Shown: positions 1 through 8,358 of the stretch, piece after piece
Layout: each line of letters opens with the position of its first letter
Numbering within the stretch: position 1 is the stretch's first letter
Assembly (NCBI GenBank): GCA_020637235.1
Contig: JACJWG010000020.1
Span: 4,987-68,986, forward strand
Direction: 5' to 3'
Length of the DNA: 64,000 bases
Source of the DNA: Acidimicrobiaceae bacterium
Lineage (GTDB): Bacteria > Actinomycetota > Acidimicrobiia > Acidimicrobiales > Ilumatobacteraceae
Notes under the pieces: generated by a model
What the model saw: the letters and a program-made list of their open reading frames with translations, nothing else
Told to the model about the DNA's origin: nothing
The model's database searches: none
Translations under genes and position numbers: made by a program

Positions 1-306
1 CTCACCATCGCCTCGGCCTGGATCGCGGGATTGGCGATCCTGGCACTGATCGCCGCCGGCTGGCGCAAGCCTGCCAGAGCGAGCGCGTCCACGGCACGCG
101 AGGGACGCAGGTCACGGATCCCGTCCGACGTCGGGCTCGCCGAGTCCGACACCGATCTCGCGCCGCGCACGTCGATGTGGCGCAAGGCGTGGTCGATCGT
201 GGCGAGTGGCGGTCTGGCCGTGATCACCGGCGCGATCATCGCCACGGTCGTGTCGTTCGGGTTGGCGTTCGTCGTGATCCGACTCACCGACATGCTGAAG
301 CAGTAG
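1..306 (+). CDS. C-terminal end of a membrane protein (partial)
   Basis: The reading frame is open from the first base, so the gene begins outside the window and only about 101 C-terminal residues are visible. A hydrophobic helix lies at residues 1-21 of the visible part. A polar, Arg-rich loop of about 35 residues follows. A second strongly hydrophobic helix, rich in Val, Ile and Ala, ends the protein with a short RLTDMLKQ tail. No catalytic motif is visible and I do not recognise the family. The HEAT-repeat gene starts 7 bp downstream, so the two are probably co-transcribed. TTG/ATG-like starts inside the visible part would remove the first helix and are unlikely. Confidence 0.6.
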   Translation, partial: LTIASAWIAGLAILALIAAGWRKPARASASTAREGRRSRIPSDVGLAESDTDLAPRTSMWRKAWSIVASGGLAVITGAIIATVVSFGLAFVVIRLTDMLKQ

Positions 307-313
307 CGGCACC

Positions 314-922
314 GTGCACGAACGCTGGCGCGACCTCGCGGTCGCCGGACACACGGGCGACGTCGAACTCGCCACCGCTGCCCTCCTCGACCCCGACCCG
401 GTGGCACGCGAGCTCGCGCTCGGCGCGCTCGAACGGCTGGGGGAACTCGGCGACGACCATCTGCACGCCGCGCTCGACGATCCGGTGCCGGCCGTGCGAC
501 GACGTGCCGCCGAACTCGCGGCGAAGCATCCCCTCGTCGACCTTCGGATCGCGCTCGACGACACCGACGCCACCGTGCAGGAGATGGCTGCCTGGGCGTG
601 CGGCGAACAGGTCGACATCCCTGCGCCCACGTTCGAGGCACTCGTGTCGCTCGCGACAGCGAGCTCGGTGGCACTGGTCCGCGAAGCAGCCATCGCTGCG
701 TTGGGGGCGATCGGCGCCGACGCCGGTCTCCCGGCGATCCTGGCGGGTTGCCGCGACCAGCCCACCGTTCGACGGCGTGCCGTGCTCGCGCTCGCCCCGT
801 TCGACGGTGACGAGGTGGAGGCGGCGATCGCTGCCGCGCTCACCGATCGCGACTGGCAGGTGCGCCAGGCAGCCGAGGATCTGGTGCGCGCGTCGCACGA
901 CCCCGGTCACGCAACCTCCTGA
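314..922 (+). CDS. HEAT-repeat protein
   Basis: This 202-residue protein is made of about six helical repeats of roughly 30 residues, each with the HEAT pattern of a D-P-V-x-x-R/VRR helix followed by an Ala/Leu-rich helix (for example DPVPAVRRRAAELA near residue 60 and DRDWQVRQAAEDLV near the end). HEAT/PBS-lyase-type repeats are protein-binding scaffolds, and no catalytic residues are seen. It starts with GTG 7 bp after the upstream membrane protein, which suggests a shared transcript. There is no signal peptide or membrane segment, so it is probably cytosolic and may act with the membrane protein. The partner is unknown. Confidence 0.75.
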   Translation: MHERWRDLAVAGHTGDVELATAALLDPDPVARELALGALERLGELGDDHLHAALDDPVPAVRRRAAELAAKHPLVDLRIALDDTDATVQEMAAWACGEQVDIPAPTFEALVSLATASSVALVREAAIAALGAIGADAGLPAILAGCRDQPTVRRRAVLALAPFDGDEVEAAIAAALTDRDWQVRQAAEDLVRASHDPGHATS

Positions 923-1032
923 GCGGCAGCCGAGCGACGGCCGAGCGTTCCGATTGCCGGGACGGCTTCCTTGCCGGCGGACCGCATCGTCCGCGAAAAC
1001 TCCCCGCACACACTCGGAGGGGGAGAGTTCAC

Positions 1033-2406
1033 ATGACCAACACACGTGGGCGCGGCGTACGACGCGCCGCCGCACTGGTACTCGGGGCCGCGCTGGTGGT
1101 CGCCTCGTGCGGAGGCGACGACGACGGCGATGCTGCCGACGACACCGCCGACACCGCTGCAGCGGCGACAGCGGCACCGACACCGACCGACGCCGGCGAC
1201 ACTGCCGACGAGGGCGGCGGCACGGCCACCACGGCCGGCGGTACCGCAGCGGGCGGCGACGCCGTCTGCGGTCTCGGTACCGGTGAAGCCGCCACCGGCG
1301 ACCCGATCAAGATCGGCGCCGTCGTCGGCAAGACCGGCCCGGCCGACTTCAGTTCGGCCTCGCTCGGTGCAGCCGCCTACTTCGACTGCGTGAACGCCAA
1401 CGGCGGCATCAACGGTCGGCCGATCGAGTACCTCGTCGAGGACGACGGGTGGGACCCGGAGAAGGCCGCCACCGTGGCGAAGAAGCTCGTGGAGGACGAA
1501 GAGGTCGTCGGCATGGTGGGCTCGACGAGCTTCGTCGAGTGCGCTGCGAACGCCCAGTACTACGCCGACAACGGCGTCGCCGTGATCGCAGGTGTCGGCG
1601 TGCCCCGCGAGTGCTTCTTCTCGTCGAACATCGCACCCGTCAACCAGGGCCCGCGTCTGTCCGGCATCGGCGCCGCCGAGTACGCCCGCGAACAGGGCGC
1701 GAAGAAGATGGCGTGCATCGCGAACGTCATCCCCAACTTCGGTGGTTGGGTGTGTCAAGGCCTGGAGGCCTGGGGCGAGGCGAACGGCGTGGAGGTCACG
1801 TCGTTCAACGGGCAGCCCGACGGCAGCGACGCCGAGACGATCGTGCAACAGGCGCTCGCCATCGAGCCCGACTCGATCACCGTCGTCGAAGCCGGTCCGG
1901 GTGTCATCGGCTACCTCAAGGTGGGCGAGCAGCAGGACGCCGACGTGAACTGGTACGCCCCCACCTCCGCCTACGACGTGGCGTTCCCGGCGGCCGTCGG
2001 CGACTACTGGTTCGGCAACCTGCAGGCCGAGATCGAGTTCAACATGCTCGACTCGACCGGGCCGCACAACACGCTGTGGCAGCAGGTGATCGACGAGTTC
2101 GGCGACGCATCGGCGCCTCGCGACAGCTTCTCCCAGGGCGGCTTCCTGTCGGCGATGATCGCCGTCGACGCGTTGCTCGGCCTCGACCCGGCATCGATCG
2201 ATCGTGCCTCGGTCACCGAGGCCTTCATCGGCGTCGACTCCTTCGAGAGCGACCTGGTGTGCGGACCGTGGAGCTTCGGCGAAGGCGAGCACCACAACGC
2301 GAACCACGCCGGCCGCATCGTCGAGTTGGCGGCAGACGGTTCCTGGAAGCTGCTGAAGGACTGCTTCGAGGTGCCGGACCCCGAGCTCGCCGACATCGTC
2401 GGCTGA
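1033..2406 (+). CDS. Branched-chain amino-acid-type ABC transporter substrate-binding lipoprotein
   Basis: The 457-residue protein begins with a twin-Arg N-region, a hydrophobic core and a lipobox ending at Cys26 (VVASC), so it is an exported lipoprotein. A flexible Asp/Thr/Gly-rich linker of about 50 residues follows. The rest is a type I periplasmic-binding fold of the LivJ/LivK kind (PIKIGAVVGKTGPADF near residue 95, then the N-x-x-GGINGR segment). A strong ribosome site (GGAGGGGGAG, 1016-1025) precedes ATG. It is the first gene of a five-gene importer operon and presents the ligand to the LivHM-type channel. Branched-chain amino acids, amides, urea or short acids are all possible ligands; the sequence does not decide. 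Confidence 0.88.
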   Translation: MTNTRGRGVRRAAALVLGAALVVASCGGDDDGDAADDTADTAAAATAAPTPTDAGDTADEGGGTATTAGGTAAGGDAVCGLGTGEAATGDPIKIGAVVGKTGPADFSSASLGAAAYFDCVNANGGINGRPIEYLVEDDGWDPEKAATVAKKLVEDEEVVGMVGSTSFVECAANAQYYADNGVAVIAGVGVPRECFFSSNIAPVNQGPRLSGIGAAEYAREQGAKKMACIANVIPNFGGWVCQGLEAWGEANGVEVTSFNGQPDGSDAETIVQQALAIEPDSITVVEAGPGVIGYLKVGEQQDADVNWYAPTSAYDVAFPAAVGDYWFGNLQAEIEFNMLDSTGPHNTLWQQVIDEFGDASAPRDSFSQGGFLSAMIAVDALLGLDPASIDRASVTEAFIGVDSFESDLVCGPWSFGEGEHHNANHAGRIVELAADGSWKLLKDCFEVPDPELADIVG

Positions 2407-2419
2407 GCGAGGTCTGGTC

Positions 2420-3298
2420 ATGCCCGACCTGGGCCCGTTCATCGTGAGCGGCGTGGCCGTGGGCTCCGTCTACGGCCTCGCCGGTCTCGGTGTCGTGATG
2501 CTCTACCGCACCACCGCGGTCGTGAACTTCGCCGCCGGCTCGATCGGCGCCGTCGGTGCGCTCACGGCATGGGAGCTCGAGCAGAACGGGCTCGCCGACC
2601 CGCTCACGTGGCTCGCCGCGCTCGTGGTCAGCACGGCGATCAGCACACTCTACGGCGTGCTGATCGCCGGCCGGCTCACCGACCGCGACCAGGCCGTCAA
2701 AGCATCGGCCACGCTCGGGTTGACCCTGCTGCTGATGGGCTTCTCGTACTGGCGTTGGAGCGACACGGCGCGCACGTTGCGGCTGCCGCTCGACGACCAC
2801 GGCTTCACGATGTTCGGCGTTCGCATCATCGCGACCAAGGTGTTCGCGCTGGGCCTCGCCGTCGCGGTCGCCTGGATCACCCACGCCATGCTCCACCGCA
2901 CCGACACCGGACTGGCGATGCGGGCCATGGCGGACGACCGGTCGCTCAGCGGTGTGCTCGGCATCGACGTGCGGCGCCACGGTGCGCTCGCGTGGTCGAT
3001 GAGCGGGCTCGTCGGTGGTGTCACCGGGCTGCTCCTCGCCGACCTCATCCGCCTCGACGTCGCGACGCTCACCTTCCTCGTCGTGCCGGCCACGGCCGCC
3101 GCGCTCATCGCGCAGCTCCGATCGCTGCCGCTCACCGTGATCGGCGGCATCGGCCTCGGTGTCGTCGAGTCGTGCGGCGCCGCCTGGAAGAGCGTCAGCG
3201 ACTACCGGCAGATCATCCCGTACGCCGCGGTGATCGTGATGCTGCTGTGGAGCCATCGCAGCAGGACGATCCCGATCGTGATGCGAGACGGACGATGA
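2420..3298 (+). CDS. livH: Branched-chain amino-acid-type ABC transporter permease (LivH-like)
   Basis: This 292-residue integral membrane protein has about eight hydrophobic helices and the LivH features of a G-x-x-Y-G-L-x-x-L-G N-terminus (SVYGLAGLGVVMLYRTTAVVNF), a conserved NFAAGS segment, and the cytoplasmic coupling loop with ALRAMADD-like sequence (GLAMRAMADDRSLSGVLGI). It forms half of the membrane channel with the next gene. It starts 13 bp after the binding-protein stop. Its stop overlaps the next start in an ATGA (3295-3298), so expression is translationally coupled. Substrate is unknown. Confidence 0.87.
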   Translation: MPDLGPFIVSGVAVGSVYGLAGLGVVMLYRTTAVVNFAAGSIGAVGALTAWELEQNGLADPLTWLAALVVSTAISTLYGVLIAGRLTDRDQAVKASATLGLTLLLMGFSYWRWSDTARTLRLPLDDHGFTMFGVRIIATKVFALGLAVAVAWITHAMLHRTDTGLAMRAMADDRSLSGVLGIDVRRHGALAWSMSGLVGGVTGLLLADLIRLDVATLTFLVVPATAAALIAQLRSLPLTVIGGIGLGVVESCGAAWKSVSDYRQIIPYAAVIVMLLWSHRSRTIPIVMRDGR

Positions 3299-4290
3299 CC
3301 CGCCTGCGCTCGCTGTTCGGCACGTCGACGATCGCCGCCATCGCCATCGCGTTCGTGGTCGCGCTCGTGGTGCCGATGGTGCTCGGCTCGGGCTGGGTGG
3401 CCACACTCACGAGCTGCGCCCTCTACACCCTGCCCGCCGCCGGCGTCGGCCTGTTGTACGGCGAACTCCGGCTCGCCTCGCTCACCCAGATCGCGTTCGT
3501 CGGGCTCGGCGGATGGATCGCGCTCCGGTTCGGCATCGGCTTCGGCTGGCCGCTCCCGGTGCTCGTGGTGGTCTCGGCCGCGGTCACCGCGCTGTTCGGC
3601 GCCGCACTCGCGCTGCCGGCGCTCCGCCTCCGCGACCTGTACCTCGCGCTCGTCACGCTGCTGGTCGCGGCGAGCGCCGACGTCGCGTTCAATGCCGCCG
3701 GCTTCCCCAATGGTGGCAGCGGCTTCCTCGGCTATCAGGCCTTCGGCGATCTGCAGCGACTGCGGCGACCAGCGATCGCCACCACCGACGACGGGTACTT
3801 CCGGCTCACGGTGGCCGTGCTCGTCGCGGTACTGCTCGGGCTGGTGTGGATCCGGCGGACGAGCCTCGGCCGGTCGTGGGCGCTGATCGCGCAGAGCGAA
3901 GGGGCTGCGGCGTCGAGCGGCATCCGGGTCACTCGCGGCAAGGTCGTCGCGTTCGCGATCGCCACCGGTACGAGCGGTATCGCCGGTGCGCTGATGGCGG
4001 CCAACCTCGGCCAGCTCGCCCCGTCGACGTTCCACGTCTCGAACTCGCTGTTGCTGTTCGCGCTCGTCGTCATCGCCGGCTCGCGCTCACCGGCCGGCTG
4101 GGTGATCGCCGCGCTGCTGTACCGCGCCGTGCCGTACTTCCTCAGCGAGCGCGGGCTGAACGGGCACCTGGCCACGATGCTGTTCGGTCTCGCCGTGATG
4201 CACAACCTGATCTCGGCGCCCGCCGGTCTCGCCGACCAGCTGGCCGGCGTCACCGCGAAGCTCCGCACCCGGCGGGCGGTGGCGCCGTGA
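3295..4290 (+). CDS. livM: Branched-chain amino-acid-type ABC transporter permease (LivM-like)
   Basis: This 331-residue polytopic membrane protein is the second channel half. The start is the ATG in the ATGA overlap with the upstream permease. An open frame continues further upstream but only as a shadow of that gene. LivM hallmarks are the segments LPAAGVGLLYGELRLASLTQ (residues about 46-65), LRLRDLYLALVTL, and the coupling loop RSWALIAQSEGAAASSGI that contacts the ATPases. About nine hydrophobic segments can be counted. The 3' end overlaps the LivG-like gene by GTGA (4287-4290). Confidence 0.86.
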   Translation: MTRLRSLFGTSTIAAIAIAFVVALVVPMVLGSGWVATLTSCALYTLPAAGVGLLYGELRLASLTQIAFVGLGGWIALRFGIGFGWPLPVLVVVSAAVTALFGAALALPALRLRDLYLALVTLLVAASADVAFNAAGFPNGGSGFLGYQAFGDLQRLRRPAIATTDDGYFRLTVAVLVAVLLGLVWIRRTSLGRSWALIAQSEGAAASSGIRVTRGKVVAFAIATGTSGIAGALMAANLGQLAPSTFHVSNSLLLFALVVIAGSRSPAGWVIAALLYRAVPYFLSERGLNGHLATMLFGLAVMHNLISAPAGLADQLAGVTAKLRTRRAVAP

Positions 4291-4994
4291 TCTCGATCGC
4301 CGAGCTCTCGGTCGACTTCGGTGGCGTGCGCCCGATCGACGGCCTCACGGTCGACCTCGACGCGATGGTGCACGGCGTCATCGGCCCGAACGGCGCCGGC
4401 AAGACCACGCTGCTCAACGTCGTGAGCGGGTTCACCCCACCGTCGGGCGGCTCGATCGTGATCGACTCGATCGACGTGTTCGAGCTGTCGGCCGATCAAC
4501 GTGCGCGCTGGGGGATGCGCCGCACCTTCCAGACCGAGCAGCTGGTGGATCGGCTGAGCGTGTTCGACAACGTGCTCGTGATGGCCGAGACGTCGCTGCC
4601 GCGCCCGGCCCGCCACGACGCGTCGATGGCCGCGATCGAGTTCGTCGGCCTGCCGTCGGCGTCCGTTGCCGCCGGCTCGCTCAACAGCCTCGAACGACGT
4701 CTGGCAGAACTCGCTCGGGCACTGGTCGGCGGACCGAAGGTGGTGTTGATGGACGAACCGGCGAGCGGACTCGTCGGCCACGAGACCGAACAGTTCGGCG
4801 CGCTCGTCCAGCGGATCCCGGTCGAGCTCGGCGCACAGGTGGTACTCGTCGAGCACGACCTCGATCTGGTGTCGACGGTGTGCGAGCGCGTCGCCGTGCT
4901 CGACTTCGGCCGCCTGCTCGCGCAGGGACCGACGGCCACGGTGCTGGCCGAACCCGCCGTGCGCGCGGCCTGGCTCGGCGAGGCACTGACGTGA
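4287..4994 (+). CDS. livG: ABC transporter ATP-binding protein (LivG-like), degenerate signature motif
   Basis: This 235-residue ATPase drives the importer. The GTG start sits in a GTGA overlap with the LivM-like gene. Walker A is intact (GPNGAGKTT, residues 33-41), the Q-loop is visible (RRTFQTEQ), Walker B is VVLMDEP, and the switch His is in VEHDLDLV. The ABC signature, normally LSxGQ, reads SLNSLERRL here, so the catalytic Ser-Gly-Gly is missing. The protein is about 20 residues shorter than usual LivG. The partner ATPase has the complementary defect (Walker A Lys to Arg), so the heterodimer may have one weakened site. Confidence 0.83.
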   Translation: MISIAELSVDFGGVRPIDGLTVDLDAMVHGVIGPNGAGKTTLLNVVSGFTPPSGGSIVIDSIDVFELSADQRARWGMRRTFQTEQLVDRLSVFDNVLVMAETSLPRPARHDASMAAIEFVGLPSASVAAGSLNSLERRLAELARALVGGPKVVLMDEPASGLVGHETEQFGALVQRIPVELGAQVVLVEHDLDLVSTVCERVAVLDFGRLLAQGPTATVLAEPAVRAAWLGEALT

Positions 4995-5794
4995 CGAGCA
5001 CCGCTGTCGGCACGAACGACGCCACGGCCCACACCGGGCTGAGCGTGCGGGGCCTCGACGTCGACCGCGGCGGTCGGCGAGTGGTCCGAGGCGTCGACCT
5101 CGACGTCGCGCCCGGCGAGATCGTCGCGCTCCTCGGGCCGAACGGTGCCGGACGGTCGAGCACGATCGAGACACTCGCCGGGCTGCTCCCGGCGTCGGGC
5201 GGCACGTACACCTGTGACGGCGCCGCGCTGCTCGGATTGCGGCCGGAAGCCATCCGGCGGGCCGGGGTGGCCACGGTGCTGAGCAACCACCGGGTGCTCG
5301 GCGGGCTCAGCGTGCGCGACAACCTGCTCGCCGCCGCCGGCGCCACGGGGCGCGAACGCGACGACCGGGTGCTCGACGCGATCCGCACGTTCCCCGAGCT
5401 CGACGCCCACCTCGCCCGCACGGCCAAGACGTTGTCGGGTGGCCAGCAGCAGATGCTGGCGCTCGGCCAGGCGCTCGTGTGCCGCCCGCGGTACCTGGTG
5501 ATCGACGAGATGTCTCACGGGTTGGCGCCGGCGATCGTGGCGCGCCTGCTGGAGGTGCTGCGCCAGGTGTCCGCCACCGGCGTCGGGATCCTGCTCGTCG
5601 AGCAGTTCGCGAACGTCGCACTGCGTCTCGCCGACCGAGCGGTGGTGATGTCGCGGGGGCACGTCGTCCATCACGGCCCGTCGTCGAGGTATCTCGACGA
5701 CCCCGACCTCTTGCACCGCCTCTACCTCGGACTCGACGCCGAGCCCGGTGGCGCCGGCGAGCCCGACGAGCCCGCCGGCGATCAGAAGTCGTAG
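4991..5794 (+). CDS. livF: ABC transporter ATP-binding protein (LivF-like), Walker A Lys replaced by Arg
   Basis: This 267-residue ATPase is the second motor subunit of the importer. Its GTG lies in a GTGA overlap with the LivG-like stop; in-frame sequence further upstream is only a shadow of that gene. The signature LSGGQQQ is perfect and the switch His/Gln region reads LLVEQFANVAL as in LivF. Walker A reads GPNGAGRSS (residues 49-57), with Arg55 in place of the invariant Lys. The Walker B/D-loop reads IDEMSHGL, with Met where Pro is usual. The DNA (gga cgg tcg agc) shows this plainly. The C-terminus overlaps the convergent acetyltransferase by 13 bp. Confidence 0.84.
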   Translation: MTSTAVGTNDATAHTGLSVRGLDVDRGGRRVVRGVDLDVAPGEIVALLGPNGAGRSSTIETLAGLLPASGGTYTCDGAALLGLRPEAIRRAGVATVLSNHRVLGGLSVRDNLLAAAGATGRERDDRVLDAIRTFPELDAHLARTAKTLSGGQQQMLALGQALVCRPRYLVIDEMSHGLAPAIVARLLEVLRQVSATGVGILLVEQFANVALRLADRAVVMSRGHVVHHGPSSRYLDDPDLLHRLYLGLDAEPGGAGEPDEPAGDQKS

Positions 5795-6210
5795 CGATAC
5801 ACGTTGGTCTCGCGAGCACTGAAGCCGATGCGCTGATACAGCCGGTTGGCGGCCTCTCGCGACGGCCGGCTGGTGAGGCTCACGCCCTTCACCCCACGGC
5901 GACGCGCCTCGTCGAGCGCGGCGCGGTTGAGCGACTCGCCGATGCCGTGACCCCGGGCAGCCTCGTCGACGACGACGTCCTCGATCCAGGCCTTCACCCC
6001 CGTGGGAATGCGGTACAGCACGAGCGTCAGGCTGCCGACCACGACACCGTCGAGACGGGCGACGAACAGCACCGCATCCGCATCGGCGACGATCTCGGCC
6101 AGCTCCGCGAGCGTCGGGGGCGGCGACGACGAGAGCTGCGGGAGGATGCGCGCGATCCCGTCGCGCAGCTCCTCGGTGGCCTCGGTGGCGATCTCGATCA
6201 CGACACTCAC
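5782..6210 (-). CDS. GNAT-family N-acetyltransferase
   Basis: This is a compact Gcn5-related acetyltransferase of 142 residues when started at the GTG at 6210 (SVVIEIATEATEE); an upstream ATG at 6282 would add 24 Arg/Pro-rich residues unlike the family. The core has the beta4 strand AWIEDVVVDEAARGHGIGESL, which holds the acetyl-CoA pyrophosphate-binding R/Q-x-x-G-x-G/A turn (ARGHGIG). The C-terminal SREAANRLYQRIGF is the typical beta6-alpha segment. The acceptor cannot be predicted. The gene converges on and overlaps the livF-like stop. Confidence 0.82.
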   Translation of the reverse strand: MSVVIEIATEATEELRDGIARILPQLSSSPPPTLAELAEIVADADAVLFVARLDGVVVGSLTLVLYRIPTGVKAWIEDVVVDEAARGHGIGESLNRAALDEARRRGVKGVSLTSRPSREAANRLYQRIGFSARETNVYRYDF

Positions 6211-6296
6211 GATCGGCGACGTTACCGGCACACGTCCGCAGGCCATGGGACGCTCCGGTGAGGGCCGTCGATCGGCGGCCACCTACCGTCGTCGTG

Positions 6297-7199
6297 ATGG
6301 ACCAGCAGACCCTCTCCGATCTGGCCCGGATGCTCGGCTCGGTGCTCGAGCCCGTCACCGGTCAGGTGTACTTCTCCCCCGAGTGCCACGCCAACTACGC
6401 AGCCCTGGGTTTCTCGCCGAGCACGAACCAGGCGAACGGCGTGGCACTCCCCGACGGCCCCGCGTACTTCACGAGCCGCGGGTCGGTGATGGGTCAGGTG
6501 CCGGGCGAGCTCGTCGCCGCCGCGTTCGCCGTGTTCAACCCCGAGGCGGTGGTCCCGTCGGTCACCTTCGGCTGGACGATCACCGACGCGGCCACGATCT
6601 GTGCGGCCCGCGACGACGGCGCCATCGCGCAGCTGGTGCGCATCCTCGGCGAGTCGCCCGACGGTGTCGACCGGGCGAACGAGGTGCTGGCTCGCGCGGT
6701 CGCCACGTTGCGTCCCGAGGGCCGCCCGCTCTTCGCCGGCCTGTTGTCGCAGGAGATGCCCGACTCGCCGATCGGTGCGCTGTGGCGGCGCGGCGACATG
6801 CTGCGCGAGTACCGCGGCGACTCGCACACGGCCGCGTGGATCTCGGCCGGCTTCGACGCCACCGAGATCGGGTTGTTGAGCGAGCTCTACTGGGGACTGC
6901 CGATGCGGAGCTACAGCCGCACCCGCGCGTGGACCGAGACGCAGTTCGACGCAGCGCACGAGCGTCTGCGGTCGCGTGGCCTCGTCGACGACGTCGGCTT
7001 CACCGACGCCGGCCGGGCAGCTCGCGAGGCCGTCGAGGTGGCCACGGATGTGCAGATGCGCGCGGCGATCGAGGCGATCGCCGACGACGCCCACGAGCTG
7101 TTCGCGATCCTCGGCCCCTGGGGTGCCCGGGTGCGCGACCAGCACGGCTATCCGGCCTCGGGCCCGCACGACCTGGCCGACGCGGCACAGCGCCGCTGA
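6297..7199 (+). CDS. SCO6745-family protein
   Basis: This 300-residue soluble protein starts at ATG 6297 (MDQQTLSDLARMLGSVLEPV). It matches my recollection of the actinobacterial SCO6745 family (sometimes called SalK): an N-terminal all-helical half containing the conserved YFSPECHANYAALGF and FNPEAVVPSVTFGWTITD segments, and a C-terminal half (about residues 180-285) that looks like a winged-helix reader (RTWTETQFDAAHERLRSRGLV pattern followed by TDAGRAAREAVE). The biochemical role is not established. The selenoprotein candidate starts 18 bp downstream, so the two are probably co-transcribed. Confidence 0.7.
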   Translation: MDQQTLSDLARMLGSVLEPVTGQVYFSPECHANYAALGFSPSTNQANGVALPDGPAYFTSRGSVMGQVPGELVAAAFAVFNPEAVVPSVTFGWTITDAATICAARDDGAIAQLVRILGESPDGVDRANEVLARAVATLRPEGRPLFAGLLSQEMPDSPIGALWRRGDMLREYRGDSHTAAWISAGFDATEIGLLSELYWGLPMRSYSRTRAWTETQFDAAHERLRSRGLVDDVGFTDAGRAAREAVEVATDVQMRAAIEAIADDAHELFAILGPWGARVRDQHGYPASGPHDLADAAQRR

Positions 7200-7217
7200 C
7201 CGGGGTACGGTCCGGCG

Positions 7218-8303
7218 ATGATCCTCACCGAGCTCGACCGCGTCGACCCTGCGGCCTTCGCCGACCGCACCGGCTGGGACGCGAAGCCGCAGGGACTCTG
7301 TCGGGGCGAGGTCTGCGTGCCGGCACCGGGTGCCCTGCGCGACGACGGCATGCTCGACGTGTCGGTGGCGTCCGCACGGCTCGGCATGCCGATCGTCCAC
7401 GACGACACCCACGGCATCTGGGCCGTCGGCCCGGCCACGGCCGGTGGGCGGGCGCTCGACACCGCGGTGGCGGCCGATCCCGAGCTGGTCACGCGCGACG
7501 GCGCACCGTTCCGGCTGAGCAGCCTGCGTGGCCGCAAGGTGCTGCTGGTCGCCTGGGCCAGCTATTGAGGCTGCCGCACCAGCCTGCCCGGGTGGCAGGC
7601 GCTCCACGCCGAACTCGAACCGCTCGGCCTCACCGTCGTCACCGTCGCGCTCGACGTCGAACCGGCGCACACCCACGCCTGGATCGACGCGGCCTCGCCG
7701 ACGCACCCCAGCCTGATCGACACGACGCACGTCACCGACGAGCTGTTCGGATTCGTGAACATCCCGATGGCCGTGTGGATCGACGAGGACGGCGTGATCG
7801 TCCGACCCGCCGAGAGCGCGTCGATCGAACGCAGCCCGCTGCGCGACATGGACATCCCCGACGGTCTGCCCGAGCGGATGGACCGCACGTTCCGTGAGGT
7901 GAAGTCGATCCCCGACCACGCCGACGAGTACCGAGCGGCGATCACCGACTGGGTGCACCGCGGTGCGGCATCGCGATTCGCGCTCACGCCCGACGAGGTG
8001 GTGGCCCGGTCGTTGCCGCGCGGCGCCGACGAGGCTCGTGCGGCCGCCTGCTTCGAGCTCGGCGAGCACCTGCGACGTGAAGTCGACCACGACGCGGCCG
8101 TGCCGTGGTGGCGCGAAGCACATCGGCTGCACCCGGCGAACTGGACCTACAAGCGACAGGCCTGGACCCTGGTCACCACGCCCGAAGGTGCCACCGAGAA
8201 CGATCTGATGCAGGGCCCGAACGACGTCTACGAGGGCAACTGGCTCGACGACGTCATCGCCTCGGGCGGCGGCGCGGCCTACACGGTGGAACCGCAGCTC
8301 TGA
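7218..8303 (+). CDS. Thioredoxin-like redoxin with in-frame TGA, probable selenoprotein (Sec117)
   Basis: One frame runs from ATG 7218 to 8303 (361 residues) with a single TGA at 7566-7568, codon 117. Coding character is identical on both sides. The first part has a Cys pair (GLCRGEVC, Cys28 and Cys33) and ends in a redoxin strand, LRGRKVLLVAWASY. The frame then reads U-G-C-R followed by a thioredoxin-fold continuation (SLPGWQALHAEL, TVVTVALDVE, then cis-Pro FVNIPMAVWIDEDG). The TGA stands where TlpA/ResA-like relatives keep the first redox Cys. A SECIS-like hairpin follows at 7582-7600. The last 100 residues are helical. The likely role is a cytosolic thiol/selenol oxidoreductase, substrate unknown. 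A standard gene finder would split it at 7568 and 7755. The alternative is a nonsense-mutated Cys enzyme. Confidence 0.8.
7582..7600 (+). promoter_or_regulatory. Candidate bacterial SECIS hairpin
   Basis: Immediately downstream of the in-frame TGA (7566-7568) the mRNA can form a perfect 7-bp stem: GCCTGCC at 7582-7588 pairs with GGCAGGC at 7594-7600, around the loop CGGGT (7589-7593). The loop begins 20 nt after the TGA and has G as its second base. Published descriptions of bacterial SECIS elements require a short stem, a small loop with G in the first two positions, and about 16-37 nt spacing, and this fits. SelB would bind the loop. The element lies inside coding sequence, so its bases are also constrained by LPGWQA. 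Confidence 0.68.
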
Positions 8304-8358
8304 CCTGCACCGCCCCCGATGCGAGCCGCCGACGGGATGCGCTGGATAACGTGAGTGC

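Noticed and set aside
907..2442. Long minus-strand open frame opposite the first binding protein
   Set aside because: It is a high-GC antisense shadow with no domain; the + strand has a signal peptide, ribosome site and a known fold.
7566..7568. Nonsense mutation splitting an ordinary thioredoxin-like gene into two pseudogene pieces
   Set aside because: The frame and protein similarity continue perfectly with no decay, the TGA replaces a redox Cys, and a SECIS-like hairpin follows. It remains the main alternative and is listed as such.
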